Part shown: positions 18,384-26,253 of the stretch, piece by piece
Numbering within the stretch: position 1 is the stretch's first letter
Layout: the number at the start of each line of letters is the position of its first letter
DNA from: Bacillota bacterium
GTDB lineage: Bacteria; Bacillota; DTU014
Reading direction: 5' to 3'
DNA length: 38,217 bases
Assembly: GCA_012719595.1 (NCBI GenBank)
Contig: JAAYAB010000115.1
Location: 1-38,217 of the forward strand
Program-made: the position numbers and the translations under genes
The notes under the pieces: generated by a model
The model's input: only the letters and a program-made list of their open reading frames with translations
Database searches by the model: none
Told to the model about the DNA's origin: nothing

Positions 18384-19376
18384 TCAGCTGCCCGGAGTCA
18401 ACTTCTTCGCCACCTCGTCTGGAGGACGGTCAAACAGCACGCTGACCGACTCCCTGTTGTGAATCCTCATGATGGCTTCGGCGAAGAGCGGCGCCACTGA
18501 GACCACACGTATCTTGTCGGACATCTCTATCCACTGATTCTCTACGGAATCCGTGCCAATGACCATCTCTATGTCGCTGTCGTCAATCCGCCTGACGGCG
18601 TCTTTGCTCAGCAGCAGATGCGACAGACAAGTCAGTATGCGGCGGGCTCCTCTCTGTTTGAGTCCTTTGGCGAGCTCCACGAGAGTCCCGCCGGAGATGC
18701 TGAAGTCATCGACTATGAGGCAGTTCTTCCCCTCTACATCGCCTATGATCTCCAGAACTTCAGGTTTCTCGTCGTGACCTCTGCGGATCTTGTCTCCAAT
18801 GGCAACTGAGACACCCAGGGTCGAGGCATACTTGCGAGCGGACTTGGCGAAGCCTGTGTCGGGAGATACCACGACGAGATTGTCGAGGTCCAGCTTCTTG
18901 ACGTACTCGCACAGGACAGGAAGAGCGAACAGGTGGTCCACAGGGCGCTTGAAGAAGCCCTGGATCTGAGGGCTGTGGAGGTCCATCGTCACAACTCGGT
19001 CAGCCCCTGCCTGCTCGATGGCGTCGGCGCACACTCGCGCGCGGATCGACACTCTCGGCTCATCCTTCTTGTCTCCCTTGGCATATCCGAAGTAGGGCAT
19101 GATGGCAGTGACAGAGTTGGCGCTTGCCCGCTTGAACGCATCCATCCAGAACAGGATTTCGACGAACTCGTCGTTTGGGCGCAGACCGATCGACTGTACC
19201 AAGTACACGTCTTTGTCTCTTACAGTCTCGCCGACGCGAACAAAGGTGTTGCCTTCAGAGAATGTGATTACCTCCGACTTCCCCAAGCTGACGCCGATGT
19301 ACTCACACACCTTCCTGGCGAACTCCCGCCCGGAACTGCCTGCGAAGACCTTGATCTCTCCATATGGTTGATACAC
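18384..19376 (-). CDS. prs: Ribose-phosphate pyrophosphokinase
   Basis: 330 residues from GTG 19376, chosen because a G-rich ribosome site (GGGGGG) lies just before it; the frame runs open to 19523, but those extra 49 residues look non-coding. Motifs are FAGSSGREFA at 11-20, the MPYFGYAKGDKKDE segment (92-105), MDLHSPQIQGFF (131-142) and the PRPP loop VDDFSISGGT (222-231). It makes PRPP from ribose 5-phosphate and ATP. It departs from Bacillus Prs in the flexible loop (DKIRRG instead of DKRRP) and in the PRPP loop (SISGG instead of the usual IDTGG), so it belongs to a divergent branch. It lies between lysC and nadE. Confidence 0.9.
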   Translation of the reverse strand: MYQPYGEIKVFAGSSGREFARKVCEYIGVSLGKSEVITFSEGNTFVRVGETVRDKDVYLVQSIGLRPNDEFVEILFWMDAFKRASANSVTAIMPYFGYAKGDKKDEPRVSIRARVCADAIEQAGADRVVTMDLHSPQIQGFFKRPVDHLFALPVLCEYVKKLDLDNLVVVSPDTGFAKSARKYASTLGVSVAIGDKIRRGHDEKPEVLEIIGDVEGKNCLIVDDFSISGGTLVELAKGLKQRGARRILTCLSHLLLSKDAVRRIDDSDIEMVIGTDSVENQWIEMSDKIRVVSVAPLFAEAIMRIHNRESVSVLFDRPPDEVAKKLTPGS

Positions 19377-19391
19377 ATTCCGTCCCCCCAA

Positions 19392-19431
19392 ACTGCACCG
19401 ACGTCCAGTCGGATTCGACGGCAGTTTTTTT
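19392..19431 (+). other. Hairpin in the 153-bp gap between lysC and prs
   Basis: On the plus strand ACTGC (19392-19396), CCGAC (19398-19402), a 5-nt loop, GTCGG (19408-19412) and GCAGT (19421-19425) nest, followed by a run of seven T. In that orientation it resembles a terminator for antisense transcripts. On the minus strand the same structure lies directly upstream of the prs ribosome site and could affect prs translation. The rest of the gap has an AT-rich TATAGT but no convincing -35. Confidence 0.35.
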
Positions 19432-19529
19432 GATGAAAAAGAGCCAGTCACCGTCCTGATGACTATATTGGACGACGACCGGCGTTTCCCTCTAGCGAAG
19501 AAGGCGAGTCGAGTCGACCACAAATCCCC

Positions 19530-20846
19530 TCATCTGACAAACGCGTCGTAGATGGCGTTGACAGCCTTCTCAAAATCGCCCGTTTCCACTCCGACAATTA
19601 TGTTGATCTCACTGGACCCCTGGTCGATCATTCTGACATTGACCCCGGCGTTCGCGAGCGCCCCGAACAGCCTTGCCGCGATTCCGGGAGTATTGGCCAT
19701 GCCCTGACCGACTGTAGCAATGAGCGCCATGTTCGGATGCACTTCGATCGAATCCGGCGCCAGCTCGCTGCGGATTGAGGCCAGAACCTGCTCCAGTTTG
19801 TTGTTCAACTGGCAGTCGGAGATCACAACGGAGATCGTGTCAATCCCCGTGGGCATGTGCTCAAACGATATCTTGTTGTTCTCCAGGATCGAAAGCAGCC
19901 TGCGTCCGAAGCCGAGCTCTGTGTTCATGAGCGCCTTCTCAATCGCGATGACTGTGAAGTCCTTTCTGCCCGCAATTCCGGTTATCGAACCCGCACGCGC
20001 GGCCTTCTCGTCGTCCCCCACGATCAGCGTGCCCGTGTCCTCCGGCGCGTTGGTGTTCTTGATGTTCACCGGTATCCGGGCCGCACGCACAGGAAAGATG
20101 GACTCCTCATGCAGCACGTTGGCTCCCATATAGGCCAGCTCGCGGAGCTCTCTGTATGTGACCACCTCGATGGGCTTGGGGTTCTTGACAATATGGGGAT
20201 CCGCCATCAGGAAACCGTTCACGTCGGTCCAGTTCTCATACAGGCTCGCGCTGACCCCTCTGGCCACGATGGCGCCGGTAATGTCTGAGCCTCCCCGCGG
20301 GAATGTCTTGATGGTCCCGTCGGGCATCCGGCCATAGAATCCCGGAATCACTGCCCGCTCATGCGAGGACAGCACCTCGACCGCGGCTTTCTGTGTGGAC
20401 TCGGCATCGAAGGCGCCTCGGGAATCGAAGTGGATGAAGCTGGTCGGGTCGACGAAATCGTACCCAAGAAGCTTCGCGAGGATGATGCCGCTGAGGTACT
20501 CTCCGCGGCTGGCTGCATAGTCAGCCGAAGCGCCGGCTGCTATTCTCTCCTTGATGTTGCGCAGCTCCGGCGCAAGGTCCAGATCTATCCCTGTGCCTGC
20601 GACGATATTGGCGTATCGTTCCTCGATTATTCTGAACACTTCGTCAAAAGGAACTGCTTGCTGAACATGTGCGTGGCACAGATACAGCAGATCGGTTATT
20701 TTCCTGTCGTTCTCGTGCCGCTTTCCGGGCGCAGACGGAACGACGTACCGCCGCTCTTCATCGGAGGAGACGATCGAACGCACTTTGAGAAACTGTTCAG
20801 CACCGGCGAGTGAGGTCCCACCGAATTTGGCCACCTTGACTCCCAT
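19530..20846 (-). CDS. lysC: Aspartate kinase
   Basis: 438 residues; ATG behind GGGAG. The N-terminus KVAKFGGTSLAGAEQF is the aspartokinase KFGGTS nucleotide-site motif; FPRGGSDITGAIVA (near 185-198) is the second kinase motif that binds aspartate and phosphate. Two ACT domains occupy the C-terminal ~150 residues (ALIATVGQGMANTPGIAARLFGALANAGVNV), the site of end-product feedback. It phosphorylates aspartate at the head of the lysine, threonine and methionine pathways. No homoserine dehydrogenase domain is fused. It heads the lysC-prs-nadE run, and a terminator just upstream isolates it from the preceding small gene. Confidence 0.94.
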   Translation of the reverse strand: MGVKVAKFGGTSLAGAEQFLKVRSIVSSDEERRYVVPSAPGKRHENDRKITDLLYLCHAHVQQAVPFDEVFRIIEERYANIVAGTGIDLDLAPELRNIKERIAAGASADYAASRGEYLSGIILAKLLGYDFVDPTSFIHFDSRGAFDAESTQKAAVEVLSSHERAVIPGFYGRMPDGTIKTFPRGGSDITGAIVARGVSASLYENWTDVNGFLMADPHIVKNPKPIEVVTYRELRELAYMGANVLHEESIFPVRAARIPVNIKNTNAPEDTGTLIVGDDEKAARAGSITGIAGRKDFTVIAIEKALMNTELGFGRRLLSILENNKISFEHMPTGIDTISVVISDCQLNNKLEQVLASIRSELAPDSIEVHPNMALIATVGQGMANTPGIAARLFGALANAGVNVRMIDQGSSEINIIVGVETGDFEKAVNAIYDAFVR

Positions 20847-20884
20847 TCACATGCACTCCCTACTGCACACCAGAGAATATCGAC

Positions 20885-20910
20885 AAAAGCGCCGGAGCGC
20901 AACCCGGCGC
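20885..20910 (-). terminator. Rho-independent terminator between the 97-aa gene and lysC
   Basis: On the minus strand GCGCCGG (20910-20904), an 8-nt loop, CCGGCGC (20895-20889) and TTTT (20888-20885). It follows the stop codon of the small gene at 20923 by about 12 bp. Confidence 0.8.
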
Positions 20911-20922
20911 ATTTCCTGTCAC

Positions 20923-21216
20923 CTATTGCAGGTTGACTATGTGAGTACAGCCGACTCCGTCGTCGACAGTAATCACATGCCTATCCTTGTTGTACTTCAC
21001 CCAGCCTTGACCTATCCTGAGGACCGGGACTGCTCCGAGAGCGTAGAACACGTCGTCGGACAGGGTCTCGATGAACTGCCTTCGTTCTCTCTCACCGAGA
21101 GCGGCCCAGTTCTCGCTCGAGATGTTGACACACTCATAGAATCCGTCGATGGTCTGCAGCGCGTTGGACAGGTCTCTGCATATATCAAGGTACCTGCGTG
21201 CGAAGCGCACGCCCAT
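20923..21216 (-). CDS. Small protein of unknown function (97 aa)
   Basis: 97 residues from ATG 21216, chosen because GAGGAG precedes it; the longer frame to 21360 adds an Arg/Ser-rich stretch unlike protein. The sequence has a helical N-terminal half (RYLDICRDLSNALQTIDGFYE) and a C-terminal half that looks like beta strands (VLRIGQGWVKYNKDRHVITVDDG). No signal peptide or membrane segment is seen, and I recognise no family. It has its own extended -10 promoter and terminator, so it is a single-gene unit. Confidence 0.65.
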   Translation of the reverse strand: MGVRFARRYLDICRDLSNALQTIDGFYECVNISSENWAALGERERRQFIETLSDDVFYALGAVPVLRIGQGWVKYNKDRHVITVDDGVGCTHIVNLQ

Positions 21217-21340
21217 AGCCGATTCTCTCCTCTGTGAAACCACGGGCCGCGGGAAGCGGGTTCGACTGCGCCGACGGGACGCAGGCTGGCTGCGCCGACA
21301 AGAAGCCGGGCAGGCCGCCCTGCTATCGTCAACACTTGAC

Positions 21341-21349
21341 ATTATACCA
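21341..21349 (-). promoter_or_regulatory. Extended -10 promoter of the 97-aa gene
   Basis: On the minus strand TGGTATAAT, a consensus TATAAT with the TGn extension. The hexamer 17 bp upstream (GATAAC) is a poor -35. The leader to the ATG at 21216 would be about 120 nt. Confidence 0.55.
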
Positions 21350-21440
21350 CAGGTCACCACTATGTTATCCCATTTCTGACCCCGCTTGCACCACCCTCAA
21401 GCAAACCTCGGCCTGCATCACTCCCGAACGAATCCAGGCG

Positions 21441-24400
21441 TCAAAACAGGCTTGCTTGCCGGTCCTCAGTCCGTTCTCGCCTGCGAGACTGCAGAGCAAC
21501 CAATTTCAGGCACTCACTGGGGATCTCCGCTATGAATCTCGATTTCTCTCTGGCTTCATCAGGGCCGCCGAACAGCCGGGTTCGCCTCCCTGCATGCGTC
21601 AGGTAGAGCAGGTCTTTCGCCCTGGTCATTGCGACGTAGAACAGCCTGCGTTCTTCCTCGATCGCCACGCGATCGCCGTCTGTCCTGATCAGCGGAAGCA
21701 GCCCCTCTTCGCACCCGACTACAAACACAACTCCAAACTCCAGTCCCTTCGCAGCATGGATCGTCATCAGCGACACATGCTCCGCCTCAGGACGGCCATA
21801 CCCGAGTCGGACCCAGTCCGCGTCCTTCCCGAACAGGACGTCTTGCAGCATCGCGTCGACGTCGGCGTATCCGTCCGCCACTGCCAGGAGCCGCTGCAGC
21901 TCAATCGTCCAGGGCCGTTCAGTCGTCTCAACGCAATGCCGGACGAAGTCCCTCGGCGACGCCTCTCGCGAGAGGCTGCGGATCGCTGCGAGATCCTGCA
22001 TCAGCAGGCTGACTCCCCTTCTGTCGTCCGCCGAAAGAAGCCTGTCCTGCGCAAGCTTCTGTGCAGCCTCGCACGGCCCCTCGTCCGGCTGCACACCCGA
22101 ACCGATCAACGTCCGAGCGACGCTGCGAAATCCTTTGTCTGAAAGACCGTATCTCTGCATACGAAGACACCGAAGCCACCTGAACGCGCTCTCAGGCTCT
22201 GCCGACAGCTTCAACAAAGCCAGGACCTCTTCGACTTCCGGGCTCATCCCGGCCTCCTTCTTTCCGGCGACCCTGTACGGAATGCCGGCTTTTGTGAGGC
22301 ACTCCTCCAGCAAGTCTCCCTGCCTGCCGGTTCGGAACAGAACAGCTATGTCGCTGAAGCTGTATGCAGACTCTGCCTCCGCACCGCCCAGCATGTCGTA
22401 CCGCTCGTGCGCCTGGATCATACTAGTTCCCCCGACGAGCCGCTCGATCTCCTGCACGACTGCGATCGCCTCAGACAGATCGCTGGGGCACTCCACTGCC
22501 ACAATCGGCCAGCACGAACTGCGAGTCGTGCGCAGACTCCCCCTTTCACCGGGGTTGTTGGAGATGACAGCAGTGGCAGCTGCAGCTATGACTCTCTGCG
22601 AGCGATAGCTGTCCACCAGGCCCACTGTACTGACAGATTCCACTTCGTCAGCAAGCGTGGCAAAGAAGCGCGGGTCGGATCCCCGAAACTCGTAGATCGA
22701 CTGGTCGGGATCTCCGATCACGAACACGCTCTCACTCTCTGCAGACCACAACCGGACAAGCTGGTATTGCGCCTCATTGACGTCCTGGAACTCGTCGACG
22801 AGCAGGTGCCGGAACCATAGGCCGTATCGCTTCTGCACCTCCGGGTTTTGTGACCACTGCTCGATGGTCGTGAGGATGACGTCGTCATAGTCAATGCAAT
22901 TCCACCTCTGCAGGGTCGCCTCGTAGGCCCGGTACGCCTCATCCAAGTCGGGTCTGACTGCGCCTGAGCCGGGGCGCACGCACCTCGTCTTGAGAAGAGA
23001 GATCTCTCGGGACAGATCAGATATGGAGATGCTGCTCTTTGCCCCGGAATTGCGAAGCGCCTCCTCGAGGGCGAGCAGTCTGTCAGACTCGTCAATGATC
23101 GTCAGGTTGCCTAGATCCGGGATGGACTTGAGTATCCTCATGCATATAGAGTGAAACGTTCCCACGTGAACCGAGGAGCTGACCTTCCTCGATGGGAGCA
23201 TGGATGCCAAACGGTCTGATATCTCTGCTGCAGCCTTTCTCGTGAAGGTGACCGCAGTGATGCAGGCAGGGTCTACGCCTCTCTCAACAAGCGCCTTTAC
23301 TCTGTAAGTGAGAGTGCGGGTCTTCCCCGTGCCCGGTCCGGCAGCTACGATTGTCGTGCCGCTCCCGGCTGTGGCGGCCCTGAGCTGTTCGCGGTTCAGC
23401 CCGGGTCCAAGCCTTTCCTCTTCCGGAACCTCGGCGCAGAGGTCCAGCAAGCTAGGCAGGCAGCTCAGGTCTGTTGCTGCAGCCTCTTCGCCTTGCCCAT
23501 CTCCTTGCTCACTCTGGTGTGCGGCCCGCCCGCGTGCCCTCGGAGACGAAGGCATCTCGAAGAGCCTTGCCTCTCCAACCAGTTCCCGCCGTTCAACCTC
23601 TGTGAACACCTGCACTTGGCCGTACTCGCCGTCGTAACCTGGAGCTATGGTGAGCCGTCCTTCTCTCACGCGCCTAATGCCCTCTGCAACGAGCTCTCCG
23701 CCATAGCGGCGGATCAGGTCTAGCGGCGCAGCCCTGAGGATCGCCAGCTCAGATCCAAGCGCCTTGGTCAGTGAAGTCTGCACCCTCGTGACTGCAGCCG
23801 TGCCGGCTCCAACACCCAGGGCAGCGGCGATAATAGACGACAAGGGGACCAAGCTCTCATAGTGACGTGCGGCCGCAGGACGCGTGTTCTCAGCGCGATC
23901 CGCCAGCATCTCAACTCGGTGGAGCACGCCGAGCGTCACTGGTCGTCCGCAGACCGGGCAGATGCCGTTGTGGGCCCGCGTCTCAGCAGGGCTCCATCTT
24001 ACGCCGCACTTCCGGTGTCCGTCGTAGTGGTACTTGCCCTCCTCCGGGAAGAACTCAATGGTCCCGATGAAGCCCTGACTTCGGTTTCTTAGGGCCTCAC
24101 GCACACCCTTGTAGCTGAAATCACAGTCGAACAGGTTCGCCTCTCGAGCCAGATTTGCGGGCGAATGCGCGTCCGAGTTCGACACCAGAGGGAATGCATC
24201 TAGCGCCGACAGCCTCCAGTTCATCGGGGGGTCTGACGATAGCCCTGTTTCCACTGCGATGAGGTGGGTGGCCAGATCTCCGAAACACTCCTCGATGCTG
24301 TCAAACCCCGAGTTCGCCCCAAAGAGTGAGAAGTGCGGAGTCCAGATATGCGCAGGAATGAACATGCACTCTGCGCACTCCTCCAAGCAGATTTCCAGGA

Positions 24401-24839
24401 GATCTCGGCTGTCCAGGCCAAGGATCGGCCGGCCGTCAGCCCGGATATTGCCGATCTCGTCGAGCCGGGCAGATATCCTGTCGGCATCCTCGAAGGCGGG
24501 AACCATCACGAGGTTGTGGACCTTGCGAGTCCTGCCCCCACGCCTGTAGATGCTGCTTATCTCCGCTGAGAGAACAAACCTGACTGATCCGGGATCCAGT
24601 TCGGGCATGTCGGCCGACAGCTCGGCGGCGCGTTCGTCTCTGAGGCGCAACAACCCTTGTCCGTCCTCGACCAGAGACTCCCTGAGTTCCTCACGCCAGC
24701 CTGGGTGCGTGAAGTCGCCGGTTCCGACAAGCTGGAGTCCTTTGGCGGCTGCAGCAATGCACAGGTTTACAGGATCACACTGCTTGCTAGTAGCCCTTGA
24801 GTGATGAGAGTGGATGTGAAAGTCCGCAATGAACTGCAC
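21441..24839 (-). CDS. EndoQ-type PHP endonuclease fused to a UvrD-family DNA helicase
   Basis: 1132 residues from GTG 24839, chosen for AGGAGGT 6 nt upstream; an ATG at 24863 lacks such a site. Residues 1-260 form a PHP nuclease domain: FHIHSHHS (H8, H10), GTGDFTHPGW (40-48), AHIWTPHFSLFGANSGFDSIEECF (164-187), SNSDAHSP (220-227). C278, C294 and C297 with nearby H275 make a zinc site, and VTLGVLHRVEMLADR follows; this set matches EndoQ (TIGR00375), which nicks 5' of deoxyinosine, deoxyuridine and AP sites. After a charged linker (430-475) comes a complete SF1 helicase: Walker A GPGTGKT 501-507, VDEFQD, GDPDQSIYEFRGS, MTIHAAKGLEF and VAMTRAKDLL. A coupled nick-and-unwind repair enzyme is the inference. 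A terminator separates it from the superoxide reductase gene upstream. Confidence 0.9.
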   Translation of the reverse strand: MQFIADFHIHSHHSRATSKQCDPVNLCIAAAAKGLQLVGTGDFTHPGWREELRESLVEDGQGLLRLRDERAAELSADMPELDPGSVRFVLSAEISSIYRRGGRTRKVHNLVMVPAFEDADRISARLDEIGNIRADGRPILGLDSRDLLEICLEECAECMFIPAHIWTPHFSLFGANSGFDSIEECFGDLATHLIAVETGLSSDPPMNWRLSALDAFPLVSNSDAHSPANLAREANLFDCDFSYKGVREALRNRSQGFIGTIEFFPEEGKYHYDGHRKCGVRWSPAETRAHNGICPVCGRPVTLGVLHRVEMLADRAENTRPAAARHYESLVPLSSIIAAALGVGAGTAAVTRVQTSLTKALGSELAILRAAPLDLIRRYGGELVAEGIRRVREGRLTIAPGYDGEYGQVQVFTEVERRELVGEARLFEMPSSPRARGRAAHQSEQGDGQGEEAAATDLSCLPSLLDLCAEVPEEERLGPGLNREQLRAATAGSGTTIVAAGPGTGKTRTLTYRVKALVERGVDPACITAVTFTRKAAAEISDRLASMLPSRKVSSSVHVGTFHSICMRILKSIPDLGNLTIIDESDRLLALEEALRNSGAKSSISISDLSREISLLKTRCVRPGSGAVRPDLDEAYRAYEATLQRWNCIDYDDVILTTIEQWSQNPEVQKRYGLWFRHLLVDEFQDVNEAQYQLVRLWSAESESVFVIGDPDQSIYEFRGSDPRFFATLADEVESVSTVGLVDSYRSQRVIAAAATAVISNNPGERGSLRTTRSSCWPIVAVECPSDLSEAIAVVQEIERLVGGTSMIQAHERYDMLGGAEAESAYSFSDIAVLFRTGRQGDLLEECLTKAGIPYRVAGKKEAGMSPEVEEVLALLKLSAEPESAFRWLRCLRMQRYGLSDKGFRSVARTLIGSGVQPDEGPCEAAQKLAQDRLLSADDRRGVSLLMQDLAAIRSLSREASPRDFVRHCVETTERPWTIELQRLLAVADGYADVDAMLQDVLFGKDADWVRLGYGRPEAEHVSLMTIHAAKGLEFGVVFVVGCEEGLLPLIRTDGDRVAIEEERRLFYVAMTRAKDLLYLTHAGRRTRLFGGPDEAREKSRFIAEIPSECLKLVALQSRRRERTEDRQASLF

Positions 24840-24938
24840 CGCAAGACCTCCTGGCTTGTACACGGATCATCATGCACCTCGATATTCTCGGTCGGCGGGC
24901 GCATTCCTTGCGGACTCTGGAAAGGAACTGACGCCGCG

Positions 24939-24978
24939 AAAACAGCCCCGCCTTCGGATGAGCCGTCGACGGGGCTGT
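24939..24978 (-). terminator. Terminator after the desulfoferrodoxin gene
   Basis: On the minus strand ACAGCCCCG (24978-24970) pairs with CGGGGCTGT (24950-24942) around a 19-nt loop region, followed by a short TTT. It lies 22 bp past the stop at 25000 and about 100 bp before the helicase fusion start. Confidence 0.75.
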
Positions 24979-24999
24979 CTTTGCACAGATTGACTGCCT

Positions 25000-25383
25000 C
25001 TACTTGAACTCGGCCTTCCAGAGTCCGTGAAGGTTGCAGTACTCCCTGGCTTCGACAGTAGCTGCTTCCACGCAAAACGTCGCAGTAGGTGTGTCTCCAG
25101 GATTGAGGAACCGTCGATACGATACTCCGTCTGCGATCAGTTCGATCCACTCGATATAGTGCTCTGGAGTACTCGGATGCAGTACGCTTCCGACAGTCAC
25201 CTCGTAGCCTGAATCGGTCTTCTTAATCACCGGGACATGCTTTTCGCGTGAAGCGTCTATGACTCCCGCCTCACAGAGCTTCATCGGCTCGCCGCAGCAT
25301 ACTAGTGTCCCCTCTCCGCCGTGCAGGACACACACTATGTTTCCACATATCCCACACTTATATATCTCCGACCTAACCGCCAT
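25000..25383 (-). CDS. dfx: Desulfoferrodoxin (superoxide reductase)
   Basis: 127 residues; ATG with AAAGGAGG at 8-nt spacing. The N-terminal desulforedoxin domain binds one Fe through C10, C13, C29 and C30. The C-terminal superoxide reductase domain supplies the second Fe with H49, H69, H75, C116 and H119 ([12 protein letters not shown] and YCNLHGLW). This is the two-iron class I form. It reduces superoxide to hydrogen peroxide without releasing oxygen, the usual defence in anaerobes. It lies 57 bp after the rubrerythrin gene with no promoter visible between them, so the two form an operon in which rubrerythrin would remove the peroxide produced. Confidence 0.95.
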   Translation of the reverse strand: MAVRSEIYKCGICGNIVCVLHGGEGTLVCCGEPMKLCEAGVIDASREKHVPVIKKTDSGYEVTVGSVLHPSTPEHYIEWIELIADGVSYRRFLNPGDTPTATFCVEAATVEAREYCNLHGLWKAEFK

Positions 25384-25440
25384 AGCTCACGCCTCCTTTC
25401 GTATGCGTCGCTCACCTGAGTCTCTTGAACACAACTGGAA

Positions 25441-26019
25441 TTACCAGTTCTCACCCAGCAGCTCGAAGTACGCCTGAGGATGTGCGCACGCGGGACAGGT
25501 CGTCGGAGCCTCGGTGCCCTCGTGCAGGTACCCGCAGTTGCGGCAGCGCCACACCACCTTGGTGTCCTTGGAGAAGACCTTGCCCTCGTTGATGTTCTTC
25601 AGCAGCCCAAGATAACGCTTCTCGTGCTGCTTCTCGGAAACGGCGATCGCCTCGAAGATGCGGGCGATGTCCTCAAATCCCTCTTCTCTGGCGACAGCTG
25701 CGAATCCGGGATACATCGATGTGTGCTCATGGTTCTCGCCACTTGCGGCTGCGACCAGGTTCTGCGCGGTGTCTCCTATCACGCCGGCCGGGAAGTCGGC
25801 TGTGATCTGGACCTCTCCGCCCTGGAGAAGCTTGAAGAGGCGCTTGGCATGCTCCTTCTCATGGTTGGCCGTCTCCTCGAAAATGTCTGCAATCTGCACA
25901 TAACCTTCCTTGCGCGCCTGGCTTGAGTAGAAAGTGTACCTGTTTCTGGCCTGAGACTCGCCCGCGAACGCCGTGAGGATGTTCTTCTCTGTCCTTGTTC
26001 CCTTTAGATCGCGTGACAC
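25441..26019 (-). CDS. rbr: Rubrerythrin
   Basis: 192 residues from GTG 26019 with GGAGG at 7-nt spacing. The ferritin-like four-helix domain (1-145) carries the diiron ligands in E21, EKEH (54-57) and EKQH (129-132). The C-terminal rubredoxin-like domain binds Fe through C159/C162 and C175/C178 (CRNCG, CPACAH). It reduces hydrogen peroxide to water in the cytoplasm with electrons from rubredoxin or NADH-linked partners. It is first in the operon, with dfx behind it, and its promoter overlaps a palindrome. Confidence 0.96.
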   Translation of the reverse strand: MSRDLKGTRTEKNILTAFAGESQARNRYTFYSSQARKEGYVQIADIFEETANHEKEHAKRLFKLLQGGEVQITADFPAGVIGDTAQNLVAAASGENHEHTSMYPGFAAVAREEGFEDIARIFEAIAVSEKQHEKRYLGLLKNINEGKVFSKDTKVVWRCRNCGYLHEGTEAPTTCPACAHPQAYFELLGENW

Positions 26020-26058
26020 TCTAAACCCTCCTTAATGAAGCTTTCGGTCCAGTCTGCT

Positions 26059-26086
26059 GTCGTTACTACTACTTAATAGTAATGAC
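26059..26086 (-). promoter_or_regulatory. Candidate operator of the rubrerythrin/dfx operon
   Basis: On the plus strand GTCGTTACTA (26059-26068) and TAGTAATGAC (26077-26086) form a 10-bp inverted repeat with one G-T mismatch around an 8-bp spacer. It covers the -10 of the promoter listed next, the expected place for a repressor. The half-site TTACTA is AT-rich like PerR and Fur boxes but does not match the PerR consensus closely. The regulator is not in the window. Confidence 0.55.
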
Positions 26087-26101
26087 AATTTACGAGTACA
26101 A
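26073..26101 (-). promoter_or_regulatory. Sigma-A promoter of the rubrerythrin/dfx operon
   Basis: On the minus strand TTGTAC (26101-26096), a 17-bp spacer and TATTAA (26078-26073). The leader to the GTG at 26019 is about 48 nt. Confidence 0.65.
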
Positions 26102-26147
26102 TACTACCATTCCCCGCCTACTCGTGTCAATACCGGATTTTCGGGCT

Positions 26148-26183
26148 TGCTATCTATCCATAGCAGTGACAACATATATGTTG
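26148..26183 (+). promoter_or_regulatory. Tandem palindromes upstream of the ABC exporter
   Basis: TGCTAT (26148-26153) and ATAGCA (26160-26165) with a 6-bp spacer are followed 4 bp later by a perfect 14-bp palindrome, CAACATATATGTTG (26170-26183). The palindromes lie 70-105 bp ahead of the first exporter gene. Such paired sites are typical binding places for dimeric repressors of the MarR, TetR or GntR families. No regulator gene is adjacent. A TTGCTA at 26147 could act as a -35, but the -10 is poor. Confidence 0.5.
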
Positions 26184-26253
26184 GGACCACTCGACGTAGC
26201 ATCTGCACGCATGCAACCGTGACTGACAATTCGGAGAGAAGGAAGCTCAAACC

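Noticed and set aside
21336-21366. Plus-strand TTGACA followed by TATGTT
   Set aside because: The spacer is 19 bp, and downstream there is only antisense to the helicase fusion gene; it is more likely chance overlap with the minus-strand TATAAT.
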